From: Rhynchopus sp. YZ270_cl-10
Lineage: Eukaryota > Euglenozoa > Diplonemea > Diplonemida > Diplonemidae
Assembly (NCBI GenBank): GCA_964035575.1
Contig: OZ037889.1
Coordinates: 930,001 to 994,000, forward strand
DNA: 64,000 nucleotides
Direction: 5' to 3'
Part shown: piece after piece, positions 55,981 through 64,000 of the stretch
Position numbering within the stretch: the stretch's first letter is position 1
Layout: each line of letters starts with the position of its first letter
Translations under genes and position numbers: made by a program
Notes under the pieces: model-generated
What the model was told of the DNA's origin: nothing
Seen by the model: the letters and a program-made list of their open reading frames with translations, nothing else
Database searches by the model: none

Positions 55981-56570
55981 TGTCTGAAAGCAGCTGTGGT
56001 CGCTTTCTAAGAGCGAGCTATTGCCCAATGTGCGTGGCTGACTCATAGAGGTAATCCTTGCACAGAAGATGGCACAATAGTGCAGTGGGTGTCAGTACAC
56101 AGAGCATAGGCAGGTGCAGGTCAGGAACCAGATCAGGTGGTTCCGTGCCAACGCAACCAGACCTATCTGGACCTTTGAGGACTGCCTACCTTTACACTCT
56201 GCACTCACGATTGAGTCCACCATCCTCAGGAGGAAGGGTGCATGCATGAGGGCGGGGGAGAGGTGGGGGGTATGGGACTAACAGAAGCATACGACGTACA
56301 CACCCTTATGCCATTTTTTGCACAAGATCATTCTCTGCAAGACTCGAGCAACTGGAGGAGGAGTGGTTATTTTCTTCTGACCAAACGAGGCTTAGGCTCA
56401 CCTTACCATTGCGTTGTGTATGGTGAAGCTGTCTGCGACTTTTGTGGTTGGGGGTGGGTGGTCTGTATTGATGTGTAGGAACAGACCACGGAGTAGCAAG
56501 GTGGTAGGGTTGGGGTGGGTGGGGGGGAGCAAGGAAAGGTCGTTGCTTCCGTTGGACAAAGCAGACCAGG

Positions 56571-58021
56571 TTGTGGTGGAGGTGTGTTGGGTGACTCTTT
56601 CGCTGTGAAGTGAGAACGGATGCGTGGTTGGAGGGGTGGGTCATGAGGGAAGGGTGGTTTCGCTTCAGCAGAAGTGGCTTGGCAGGCCACTGATGTGGTG
56701 TTGATATCTGTGCACGAAAGGTGCAGCTGTGTTTCAAGTGTTTGAAAGGGACATCTCTGAGAGGGATTGTGAGGAATGTGGCCAGGTCACCTGCAGTGGC
56801 AACTTGTGCTCTTCTCACAACCAGTGTGTGTGTGTGTGCGTGGGAGGGTTGGGGTTGCATGCCATCCAGACCGTTTATCATACACCTTGCTTGTTTGAAA
56901 CAATGAAGGCGGTGTTGAGCCTGTGTCTGATGGGATGTGTTGCTGTTGCTGTGGGGGATGAGGTGGTTGTTGCAACACAGTTTGTCGCAATGTCCGACGA
57001 GGAGGAGCAGGCCTTTGTGGTGACCCCACCGCAGGGACACACACTGCTGACACACGCTACCTTTGAGACAGAGAACTGCGATTGCGAAAACCCAATCTTT
57101 ACCGTGAACGTGACCTCCGACGATGACTTTGTATTGGTAAGGAACTTCTCGACCATAACATCCATGGTGGGAACAAACGTCTCTGACTCGGCAACGTTCA
57201 GGGTCACGCTTCTCAACTGCACTGCCAACCTCAGCCTGAACGTCTCTTGGTACAGCATCGACACCACCACCCCGCCTGCTGTTGCCACCACAGGGGACTT
57301 CGCTTACAACCCAGTGGTGAGCTCACAAGATGTTGTCTTTGATCTGCCTTCCGACTGTGTTTACGTCAAGAACATCACATTCGAAATGGTTCAGCCTTGT
57401 GTCGACGGGTTCCAACACATGCAGATGGTGGGAACTCTCTCAGTCATCAACCCAACACTGTACCTGAGTAACACCCAGCAGAACCAGTACGTGCTGTTCA
57501 CAGATGCAGGCGATTCAAGATCGTTTGCGATCAACAGGGCGGTTTCTTCGATTGACTTCACATGGCAGCATGTGCAGCTGCAGATTAGAATACTCACACG
57601 CGGACAGTGCCGACCAATGTACAAGATATCTGCAGTGGCGTACCACGTGCCCGACCTTGTGAAGTTCACCCCTGGTCCACCCACCCCTGCACCTCCCGTG
57701 CCAACGACACCAACCCCGACAGATTCTCCTTCATCTGGTCTTGGATCAGTGGGTATTGCTGGTATTGTGCTGGGTTCTATTGCTGGTTGTGTGCTTCTGT
57801 GTGCTATTTGTGCACAGGCGACTAAGAAGTCCTCCAGTTCCAACTATAATGGGCTCAATTGATGAATAGTGATCATGTAGCAGTTGGCTGAAGCTACTGC
57901 GTGGGTTTATCCACTTTTGAAGAATGCTTGTGGCAGCGCTTAGGTGCAAGACGAACGGAACCTCCCTGGTTTGTCTCCGAGGTTGAGACTGCTTGGTTTC
58001 ACAAAGTTTTAGATGTTTGCT
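56571..58021 (+). repeat. Duplicated gene segment, copy 1
   Basis: From GTTGTGGTGGAGGTGTGTTG to the sequence after TTTCACAAA this segment matches 59994-61461 closely, including about 330 bp upstream and 160 bp downstream of the coding region. Both boundaries are sharp. Confidence 0.85.
56903..57862 (+). CDS. Type I membrane surface protein, tandem copy 1
   Basis: This 319-residue protein has an N-terminal signal peptide (KAVLSLCLMGCVAVAVG) and an ectodomain of about 240 residues, probably beta-rich, with at least six N-glycosylation sequons and several Cys. A Pro/Thr stalk (TPGPPTPAPPVPTTPTPT) follows. A membrane segment near residues 286-307 (GIAGIVLGSIAGCVLLC) and a short Ser/Lys tail (KKSSSSNYNGLN) end it. 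No family is recognised. The layout is that of a cell-surface glycoprotein; the basic residues and tail after the hydrophobic segment argue for a spanning helix and not a GPI signal. The ATG chosen directly precedes the signal peptide and is conserved in copy 2. The open frame runs upstream, but that part lacks a signal peptide and includes a GT microsatellite. Confidence 0.75.
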   Translation: MKAVLSLCLMGCVAVAVGDEVVVATQFVAMSDEEEQAFVVTPPQGHTLLTHATFETENCDCENPIFTVNVTSDDDFVLVRNFSTITSMVGTNVSDSATFRVTLLNCTANLSLNVSWYSIDTTTPPAVATTGDFAYNPVVSSQDVVFDLPSDCVYVKNITFEMVQPCVDGFQHMQMVGTLSVINPTLYLSNTQQNQYVLFTDAGDSRSFAINRAVSSIDFTWQHVQLQIRILTRGQCRPMYKISAVAYHVPDLVKFTPGPPTPAPPVPTTPTPTDSPSSGLGSVGIAGIVLGSIAGCVLLCAICAQATKKSSSSNYNGLN

Positions 58022-58054
58022 TCGTGTGTGTGTGTGTGTGTGTGTTTTTTTTTG

Positions 58055-58086
<32 letters not shown>

Positions 58087-58096
58087 TTTTTTTTGA
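58022..58096 (+). repeat. GT and TTTTG microsatellites
   Basis: A (GT)n run of about ten units is followed by a T-run, five TTTTG units and another T-run. It lies exactly at the downstream boundary of the duplicated gene segment. Confidence 0.85.
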
Positions 58097-59993
58097 CACC
58101 TTTTCAGGGTTTATTCTACGGGGGCGGTGGCGAGGGGGGGGAGCACCCAGATTTTCGGAGAAATTTACGCAAATAGTGGGGAATTTCTGACTTTTTGGGT
58201 ACACTGTGGGTTCAGAAGGCTTCTAACTGCAGCAACAGCCCCATGGCAGTATACACCCCTCCCCTGATCCTCTGACTGAGAACATGGCTCCATCTTATCA
58301 ACGTTCTCTCAATATTTCGATTTTTTTTCTTCTTCCGCACTTATGTTTGTTCTGCCGTATCCAGAGTGAAAATGTGTTGCCATGGCTACTGACCTGATGG
58401 GGGTCCGCTTCCCTGAGGCAAAGTCCTTGCTGAAGTTCCCCGAGGTCTGGCTGTCTAGTGCACACAATATTGCTTACGTGGTACCACATCTCATCAGCTG
58501 CGACTCTGACCACCCCTTGCTATGTGTTGGTTATTGTGTAGCGTAGCGGGGGTGTTCCCCAGACACCCAAAAGGGTGTGTCTCCATTCTGATCACATTTA
58601 TTTTTCAGATGTACCACGAAATGGATGTAGGACTGCATGGTTGGGTGTCCACCCCCCCACAGCCAGTCATGTACCAAGGTACACTGTCACATTTCAACTC
58701 TACTTTATTTCCACTGTCTTCGAATAAATCCTGCAATTTCTTTGCAAACTAGAGATCCATGTCCCCCACTCAGCAGCTGCTTGTGTGGAGTCTGGGTTCC
58801 TATCTTCATCTCAATATTTTTATTTTTATTTTTTGTCAATTTTCATTTGCGTTTCTTTTGTTTCATCTACTATCGCTCAATGATATTTCCCCCCCTCCTC
58901 CACGACGTTTTCTTACCAATAATACTTCAGCCAACGCTTTATTCATGATCCGATGTTTTGGGGAGGGGGTGCGGGATTTCACAAACATTCTTAGGCAAAC
59001 CACAAAGAGGCAAAACGTATTCAGGATGAATCTTTTGTGTTATGTAATGTTTTGTCTGATGTTTTGTTTAAATTGTGAATGTCCGCTGCTCTAGCACTCC
59101 GCCAATCTGTCTCTCAATCTCACGTTGCTCCAGATTCAATGATTTTTTGGTTGCATTCAACATCTTTATCAAGTATCATAGATCTGTTGGCTGGTATAAA
59201 GAGTCTGGTTTTTAAGTTATGTCTTAGGGCTTCGTGGTATTGTGTGCTTATGTACTGTGACCTTAGTGTGTTACGTCCTTTGACTTTGGCGTAGCGATTT
59301 GATAGCACACTGAGAACCCTACGTCCTGCCACACATGCCTGAGGCGTGGATGGGGAGATGTCTGCTACTGTGTGTCACGCAGACGTGCTTGCCCTCAGTA
59401 TGAAGCTTCTTGGTTCGTGTCTGGCAATGTTCCTCAATCCAAGGGCGTGTTCTGCACTTATGAAACCGAATTATAGTTTTCTGGCTGCTGTCTGATGTGG
59501 TCTAAAATTATGCAGAAAAAAATATTTTCTCCCCAACATCTAGTGTATTAAGAAAGTAGACAAGAAAGCCAACGTTCAGATCTTAGATAACAGTTTTTCC
59601 CTTTGAATTCTTTCACCTTTGCGCCAGATTTTCACCCCTATTTGGCTGCGTTCAACCGGAAAACACTGTTATATCTTTATTGTTATCAAGATCAGTTGGT
59701 GGATGATATTGTCTAGTTTTTGTGATACGATCTGACTGCTTCTTGTTCTGTCAAAAGGGTGGTCCTGAACTATTTAGTGGTGGTGGTGTGCTACTTAGAG
59801 AGAGCCCATAAGCAAGCTGCATGGACACATGACCCACCACCTGCCTGCATCTACGGACATACAGTGGTCAATTTAAAGGGGCATTATGAGGATGTCGAAG
59901 AACTTAAAGTCTTGTTAATGCATGAAAAAAAAAGGTCACCCCCCCACTTTGTACTCAGATCATTCTGTTACGCCCATGCACATCGTACTCGAT
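58097..59993. other. Spacer between the two surface-protein genes
   Basis: No convincing gene. 58225-58470 recurs, diverged, at 63615-63955 (shared ATCTTATCAACGTTCTCTC, TATCCAGAGTGAAAATG, CCTGAGGCAAAGTC and CTGTCTAGTGCAC), so it is part of a tandem unit larger than the gene itself. A type B element lies at 58608-58699. The rest is unique T-rich DNA. Confidence 0.55.
58608..58699 (+). repeat. Hairpin-family element, type B, extended form
   Basis: CAGATGTACC, AAATGGATGTAGG and a C-rich block lead to CAAGGTACACTGTCACATTTC. The order of parts matches 49776-49884. Confidence 0.55.
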
Positions 59994-61461
59994 TGTTGTG
60001 GTGGAGGTGTGTTGGGTGCCTCTTTCGCTGTGAAGTGAGAACCAGGATGCGTGGTTGGGAGGGGTGGGTCATGAGGGAAGGGTGGTTTCGCTTCAGCAGA
60101 AGTGGCTTGGCAGGCCACTGATGTGGTGTTGATATCTGTGCACGAAAGGTGCAGCTGTGTTTCAAGTGTTTGAAAGGGACATCTCTGAGAGGGATTGTGA
60201 GGAATGTGGCCAGGTCACCTGCAGTGGCAACTTGTGCTCTTCTCACAACCAGTGTATGTGTGTGCGTGGGAGGGTTGGGGTTGCATGCCATCCAGACCGT
60301 TTATCATACACCTTGCTTGTTTGAAACAATGAAGGCGGTGTTGAGCCTGTGTCTGATGGGATGTGTTGCTGTTGCTGTGGGGGATGAGGTGGTTGTTGCA
60401 ACACAGTTTGTCGCAATGTCCGACGAGGAGGAGCAGGCCTTTGTGGTGACCCCACCGCAGGGACACACACTGCTGACACACGCTACCTTTGAGACAGAGA
60501 ACTGCGATTGCGAAAACCCAATCTTTACCGTGAACGTGACCTCCGACGATGACTTTGTGTTGGTAAGGAATTTCACAACTGGATCATCCATGGTGGGAAC
60601 GAATGTTTCTGACTCGGCAACGTTCAGAGTCACGCTTCTCAACTGCACTGCCAACCTCAGCCTGAACGTCTCTTGGTACAGCATCGACACCACCACCCCT
60701 CCTGCTGTTGCCACCACAGGGGACTTCGCTTACAACCCAGTGTTCAGCTCACAAGATGTTGTCTTTGATCTGCCTTCCGATTGTGTTTACGTCAAGAACA
60801 TCACATTCGAAATGGTTCAGCCTTGTATCATCGATGGATTCCAAACCGTCAGGGTGGTGGGGGCTCTCTCAGTCATCAACCCAACACTGTACCTGAGTGA
60901 CACCCAGCAGAACCAGTACGTGCTGTTCAGAGATGCAGGTGATTCAAGATCGTTTGCGATCAACAGGGCGGTTTCTTCGTTTGACTTCACATGGCAGCAG
61001 GTGCAGGTGCAGATCGCTTTGTCACGCGGACAGTGCCGACCAATGTACAAGATATCTGCAGTGGCGTACCACGTGCCCGACCTTGTGAAGTTCACCCCTG
61101 GTCCACCCACCCCTGCACCTCCCGTGCCAACGACACCAACCCCGACAGATTCTCCTTCATCTGGTCTTGGATCAGTGGGTATTGCTGGTATTGTGCTGGG
61201 TTCTATTGCTGGTTGTGTGCTTCTGTGTACTGTATGTGCACAGGTGACTAAGAAGTCCTCCAGTTCCAAGTATGATGAGCTTCAGCCAATTGCTGGATGA
61301 AGCAGCTGGCTGAAGCTACTGCGTGGGTTTGTCCACTTTTGGAACAAAGTAGTCTTGGCTAAAAATATTGTGGCAGCGCTTAGGTGCAAGACGAACGGAA
61401 CCTCCCTGGTTTGTCTCCGGGGTTGAGACTGCTTGGTTTCACAAACTTTTAGCTTTTTGCT
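59994..61461 (+). repeat. Duplicated gene segment, copy 2
   Basis: This matches 56571-58021 with small indels, including a shorter GT run upstream of the ATG and about 25 extra bases (near 61,345-61,370) after the gene. Confidence 0.85.
60329..61300 (+). CDS. Type I membrane surface protein, tandem copy 2
   Basis: This 323-residue paralogue of the gene at 56903 has the same signal peptide, Cys pattern, Pro/Thr stalk and membrane segment. The first 75 residues are identical. Changes cluster mid-ectodomain (FTTGSSMVGT for FSTITSMVGT; CIIDGFQTVRVVG for CVDGFQHMQMVG; FTWQQVQVQIALS for FTWQHVQLQIRIL) and in the cytoplasmic tail (KYDELQPIAG for NYNGLN). The tail difference suggests a different sorting or partner interaction, by inference only. 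The stalk is unchanged at the nucleotide level over a long stretch, which points to recent duplication or gene conversion. The start is chosen as for copy 1. Confidence 0.75.
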   Translation: MKAVLSLCLMGCVAVAVGDEVVVATQFVAMSDEEEQAFVVTPPQGHTLLTHATFETENCDCENPIFTVNVTSDDDFVLVRNFTTGSSMVGTNVSDSATFRVTLLNCTANLSLNVSWYSIDTTTPPAVATTGDFAYNPVFSSQDVVFDLPSDCVYVKNITFEMVQPCIIDGFQTVRVVGALSVINPTLYLSDTQQNQYVLFRDAGDSRSFAINRAVSSFDFTWQQVQVQIALSRGQCRPMYKISAVAYHVPDLVKFTPGPPTPAPPVPTTPTPTDSPSSGLGSVGIAGIVLGSIAGCVLLCTVCAQVTKKSSSSKYDELQPIAG

Positions 61462-61838
61462 ACATCTTTTTGTGTGCAGGAGAGGCACGTTCATTCTTGC
61501 AAGACTTCTCTTTTTAATATCGGTAGTGCACAAACAAGGCCACTCTTTTTTCGATACTGGTACCTCGTATGTTGTTGCGATGCTCACTGCTCGTCTGCGA
61601 CGCTGACACTGCCTCTCGCAAAGTGTTGCTGTCGTTGCTACGGAGCGGGGTTGCATACTGCTAAACAGAGGGAAACAGTTTCCTCGATTCTTCGCGTGGG
61701 GTTTGTCCTACTTTTGATTGATTTTCGTTTTAATTTTTTTGATGTTGAGACGATTGCACTGTCAACTTCTCTTTTCCCCCCCTCGTTTTACTTTGACATC
61801 TGCATCCGAGTAATGTGTTTTGTTTTTGTGTTTGTTTT

Positions 61839-61871
61839 AAAGATATATGTGCACTGGAGGCATTCATCTTT
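61839..61871 (+). repeat. Hairpin-family element, type C
   Basis: AAAGAT pairs with ATCTTT, and GTGC pairs with GCAT around ACTGGAG. TCAAGTTTTC follows, as in 48143-48173. Loop and stem bases differ from that copy but pairing is kept. Confidence 0.65.
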
Positions 61872-61905
61872 CAAGTTTTCTTTGTTTTGTTGAGACCCGA
61901 TACAG

Positions 61906-61924
61906 ACAAGGTGCAACACCTTGT
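61906..61924. repeat. Perfect 8-bp hairpin
   Basis: ACAAGGTG-CAA-CACCTTGT, similar in stem to type A. Confidence 0.7.
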
Positions 61925-61984
61925 TGCTCTCACCAACTCCAGAAGTGTGCACCATTTCGCGTTTTGTGCGTGCGTTTGTTCTTT

Positions 61985-63592
61985 TTAACCCTATAAGAGC
62001 CAAGCCATATTTTCAAGCCACTTTTGAGTTTTGGTTTTTGGGGCTCTCCAACCGGTAAAGGGACCCCAGATGCAAATTTTGGATCGTACCTGGCCGCAAT
62101 TGAAAGATTTTGAACACGGCTTTCAATTCCATTTTTTTAAGTTTTTTTTCGAAAAAAAATGTTATCCCCAAAATGAGGTGAGCATAAAATCCACTTTTTG
62201 GTTTTTTACTAATTCGGCCGGCCGAGGAAAAACACGTAAATTATTTCTGTCCGAAAATAGCATTATTTGAAAGATTGATCACAAAATCTTTTCAAAGAAA
62301 AAAAAATCGAGCAAAAAGTCCTAGTAGAACCCAACTTATATGAGTGCAGCTCTGTTAGTAGCCATGTCTAAAACTGATTTCCTTAACGATTTACACTGAA
62401 ACATGGCTAAAAACGTAAAAAATGGGCGATTTTTCACAATTTGGGCATCTCCTGAGGTCGAAAGCCCCCAGAATGGGTCGGAACGACCCTGTGACCCGAA
62501 AATCCATGAAAAAAGCACCCCGAAATACGAAAAAACAGTGAAAATTCGGCTTACTGTGTGCTCTGCATAGGTCGTGTGTGTGGGGTGTTTTTGTGGTTTT
62601 GGTGGCAACTCGCCCCAGCATCCAAATGGCAAACAGATGCACAAAGGTTTTCGATTTTTGCTTATTTTAAAAGATTTGAGTCAAATAGTTTCCCCATAAA
62701 CCAAAGGATATTTACGAAAACAAGCAGAACCATTATCAGATCATGATGACCCTTAGCCATAACCATGTCCTTCGGGTCGAAAGGGTGCCTCTTGGGTGGG
62801 TAACAGTCCACAGATCCAAAGTGCAATCAGATGCGTAAAAGTTTTCAATTTTTGTTTCTTTTGAAAGATTCGTGTCAAAATCTTTGAAATATATAAAAAT
62901 ATTTTAACGAAAACGAGTAGAACCTCATACAGAGCATGGGGTGTCATTGAGGAACCAGAATAGGGGGTGCCCGTCCAAAGGGCTTTGAAAAGTGCCGCGA
63001 CTCCCCCCAGCATCGAAAGTATTATCCGATGCATAAAAGTTTTCGATTTTTGCTTCTTTTGAAAGATCGGTGCAAATTCTTTCCACATAAAAAAAATGTT
63101 TTTACGAAAATGAGTAGACCCTATGTCAGAGCACGTTGTCCTACAGATTTTAGAATGTGGGGGGGTCACAGGGGTGCCCACACCCCCACCCCGCCTCCCC
63201 CCAGCATCGAAAGTAATATCCGATGCATAAAAGTTTTCGATTCTTGCTTCTTTTGAAAGATCGGCGAAAAATCTTTCGAAATATATAAAAATATGTGTTC
63301 ACAAAAATGGGTAGAACCCGACTAAGGGCTTGTAGGCATTGGGTATCGCGAAAGGTACATATTTGGGGTGTGGGTGAAAAAACGTCACTTTTGGTGAAAG
63401 TAGCGCCCCAGCCCCCAGCACCGAAAGTAATATCAGATGCACAAAAGTTTTCGACTCTTGCTTCTTTTGAAAGATCGGTGCAAATTCTTTTCACATAAAA
63501 AAAATGTTTTTACGAAAATGAGTTGAACCTGTCTAAAATCATGGCGTCATTTCGAAAGCCATTAAAGTGGCTCTTGGCTCTTATAGGGTTAA
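61985..63592. mobile_element. Non-autonomous piggyBac-like DNA transposon, element 2
   Basis: TTAA lies on both sides (61985-61988 and 63589-63592). Inverted termini read CCCTATAAGAGCCAAG at both ends when read inward, so the body is about 1,600 bp. It belongs to the same family as 44421-45836. Shared subterminal parts are GATCGTACCTGGCCGCAATT and, inverted, CTACTAGGACTTTTTG with a following TTTTGAAAGATT. No transposase-sized frame is present. The right half is five imperfect direct repeats of about 200 bp. It is inserted between surface-protein copy 2 and the duplicated downstream flank at 63615-63955. Confidence 0.82.
62610..63545 (+). repeat. Five tandem repeats of about 200 bp inside element 2
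   Basis: The phrase GATGC, AAAGTTTTCGA, TTGCTTCTTTTGAAAGAT recurs at 62634, 62828, 63027, 63221 and 63435, with spacings of 194, 199, 194 and 214 bp. Units usually open with CCCCAGCATC and contain TTTACGAAAA followed by GAGTAGAAC-like sequence. Confidence 0.85.
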
Positions 63593-64000
63593 ATTTTTTT
63601 TTTTTTGAAATATACTCACTGCAACGGCCACGTGGCAGTGTATCATACAACCCCTGACCGAGGGCATGGTTACTTGCATACAAAACCACGTTCCTCTCCC
63701 TCCCCACGAAGTGTACTTTGTAGTCTACTGGCTCTTCCGGTCCTTCAATTGGGTGACAAAGCGAGGCTTGGGTTCCATCTTATCAACGTTCTCTCAATAT
63801 TTCGATTTTTCTTCTGCAGTTATTTTTTGTTCTGTCGTATCCAGAGTGAAAATGTTGCCATGGCTACTGGCCTGAGGGGGATTTTCGCCCCTTCCCTGAG
63901 GCAAAGTCATTGCTGAAGCGACACTGTTCCCCAAGGTCATCTAACTGTCTAGTGCACGCAGAAGTCGTGGTTGCACTAAACCAAAGAGTAGACACAACGA
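63593..64000. other. Tandem-unit flank, copy 2
   Basis: 63615-63955 matches 58225-58470 with insertions. A weak type A hairpin (63751-63781) lies within. No gene is seen before the right edge. Confidence 0.5.

Larger units (their letters stand above)
54607..56570. other. Intergenic region with simple repeats
   Basis: No convincing gene. It contains a 19-G run (54820-54838), type A hairpins (54923-54957, weak 54875-54912 and 56378-56404), a possible type C relative near 55,049, a perfect 13-bp hairpin (55551-55581) and a 10-bp minisatellite (55921-55980). The overlapping frames around 55,550-56,050 have no coding-like features. Confidence 0.5.
61301..61984. other. Region downstream of surface-protein copy 2
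   Basis: No gene. It holds a weak type C relative near 61,471-61,500, a type C hairpin at 61839-61871 and a perfect 8-bp hairpin at 61906-61924. Confidence 0.5.

Noticed and set aside
56729-56902. A 58-codon N-terminal extension of the surface protein
   Set aside because: It includes a GT microsatellite whose length differs in the paralogue, while the signal peptide starts at the conserved ATG downstream.
57768-57820. The hydrophobic C-terminal segment as a GPI-anchor signal
   Set aside because: It is followed by Lys-Lys and a 10-15-residue polar tail, which fits a transmembrane helix with a cytoplasmic tail better.

Overview
The window looks like nuclear DNA of a unicellular eukaryote. The recognisable genes are long open frames on the + strand, rich in G+C within T-rich, gene-poor surroundings. 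They encode secreted or membrane proteins typical of free-living protists: a receptor cyclase-like protein, eukaryotic-type sulfatases, a Canopy-like ER protein, a multi-pass membrane protein and a family of single-pass surface proteins. One-strand genes behind pyrimidine tracts ending in AG would suit a euglenozoan such as a bodonid or diplonemid. One gene appears to carry an ordinary GT-AG intron, and no spliced-leader gene is seen, so the lineage is left open.

Layout. (1) About 1-32,980 is one uninterrupted array of a 38-bp satellite, roughly 870 units, cut by the left window edge. Variant units are arranged in multi-kilobase higher-order blocks repeated up to four times (about 2.6-6.7, 7.5-11.5, 13.1-17.1 and 25.4-29.5 kb), plus a 43-unit (1,634-bp) direct duplication at 19.2-22.2 kb. 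The long open frames across it are by-products of the repeat. (2) 33-40 kb holds a multi-pass membrane protein with an OST-alpha/TMEM184 domain, whose last exon lies beyond a 256-nt intron, and then a receptor-type cyclase homologue whose catalytic residues are largely replaced. (3) 40.5-47.9 kb holds two tandem, patchily diverged sulfatase genes, separated by a piggyBac-like non-autonomous transposon (TTAA...TTAA) and a GC-rich dispersed repeat. (4) 47.9-56 kb is mostly non-coding, with a small secreted Canopy/saposin-like gene, a possible last exon, dispersed repeats and many short hairpins. (5) 56.5-61.5 kb holds two tandem copies of a type I membrane protein gene inside a duplicated segment. 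A second element of the same piggyBac-like family sits in the downstream flank of the second copy.

The least explained signal is a set of short stem-loops scattered through the non-satellite part. All those found lie in one orientation and most follow a T-rich tract ending in AG. Sequences differ between copies while pairing is largely kept, and one copy lies inside the predicted intron. On the other strand the same units read as a hairpin followed by poly(A), so they could be splice-related RNA structures or the tails of small retroposons.
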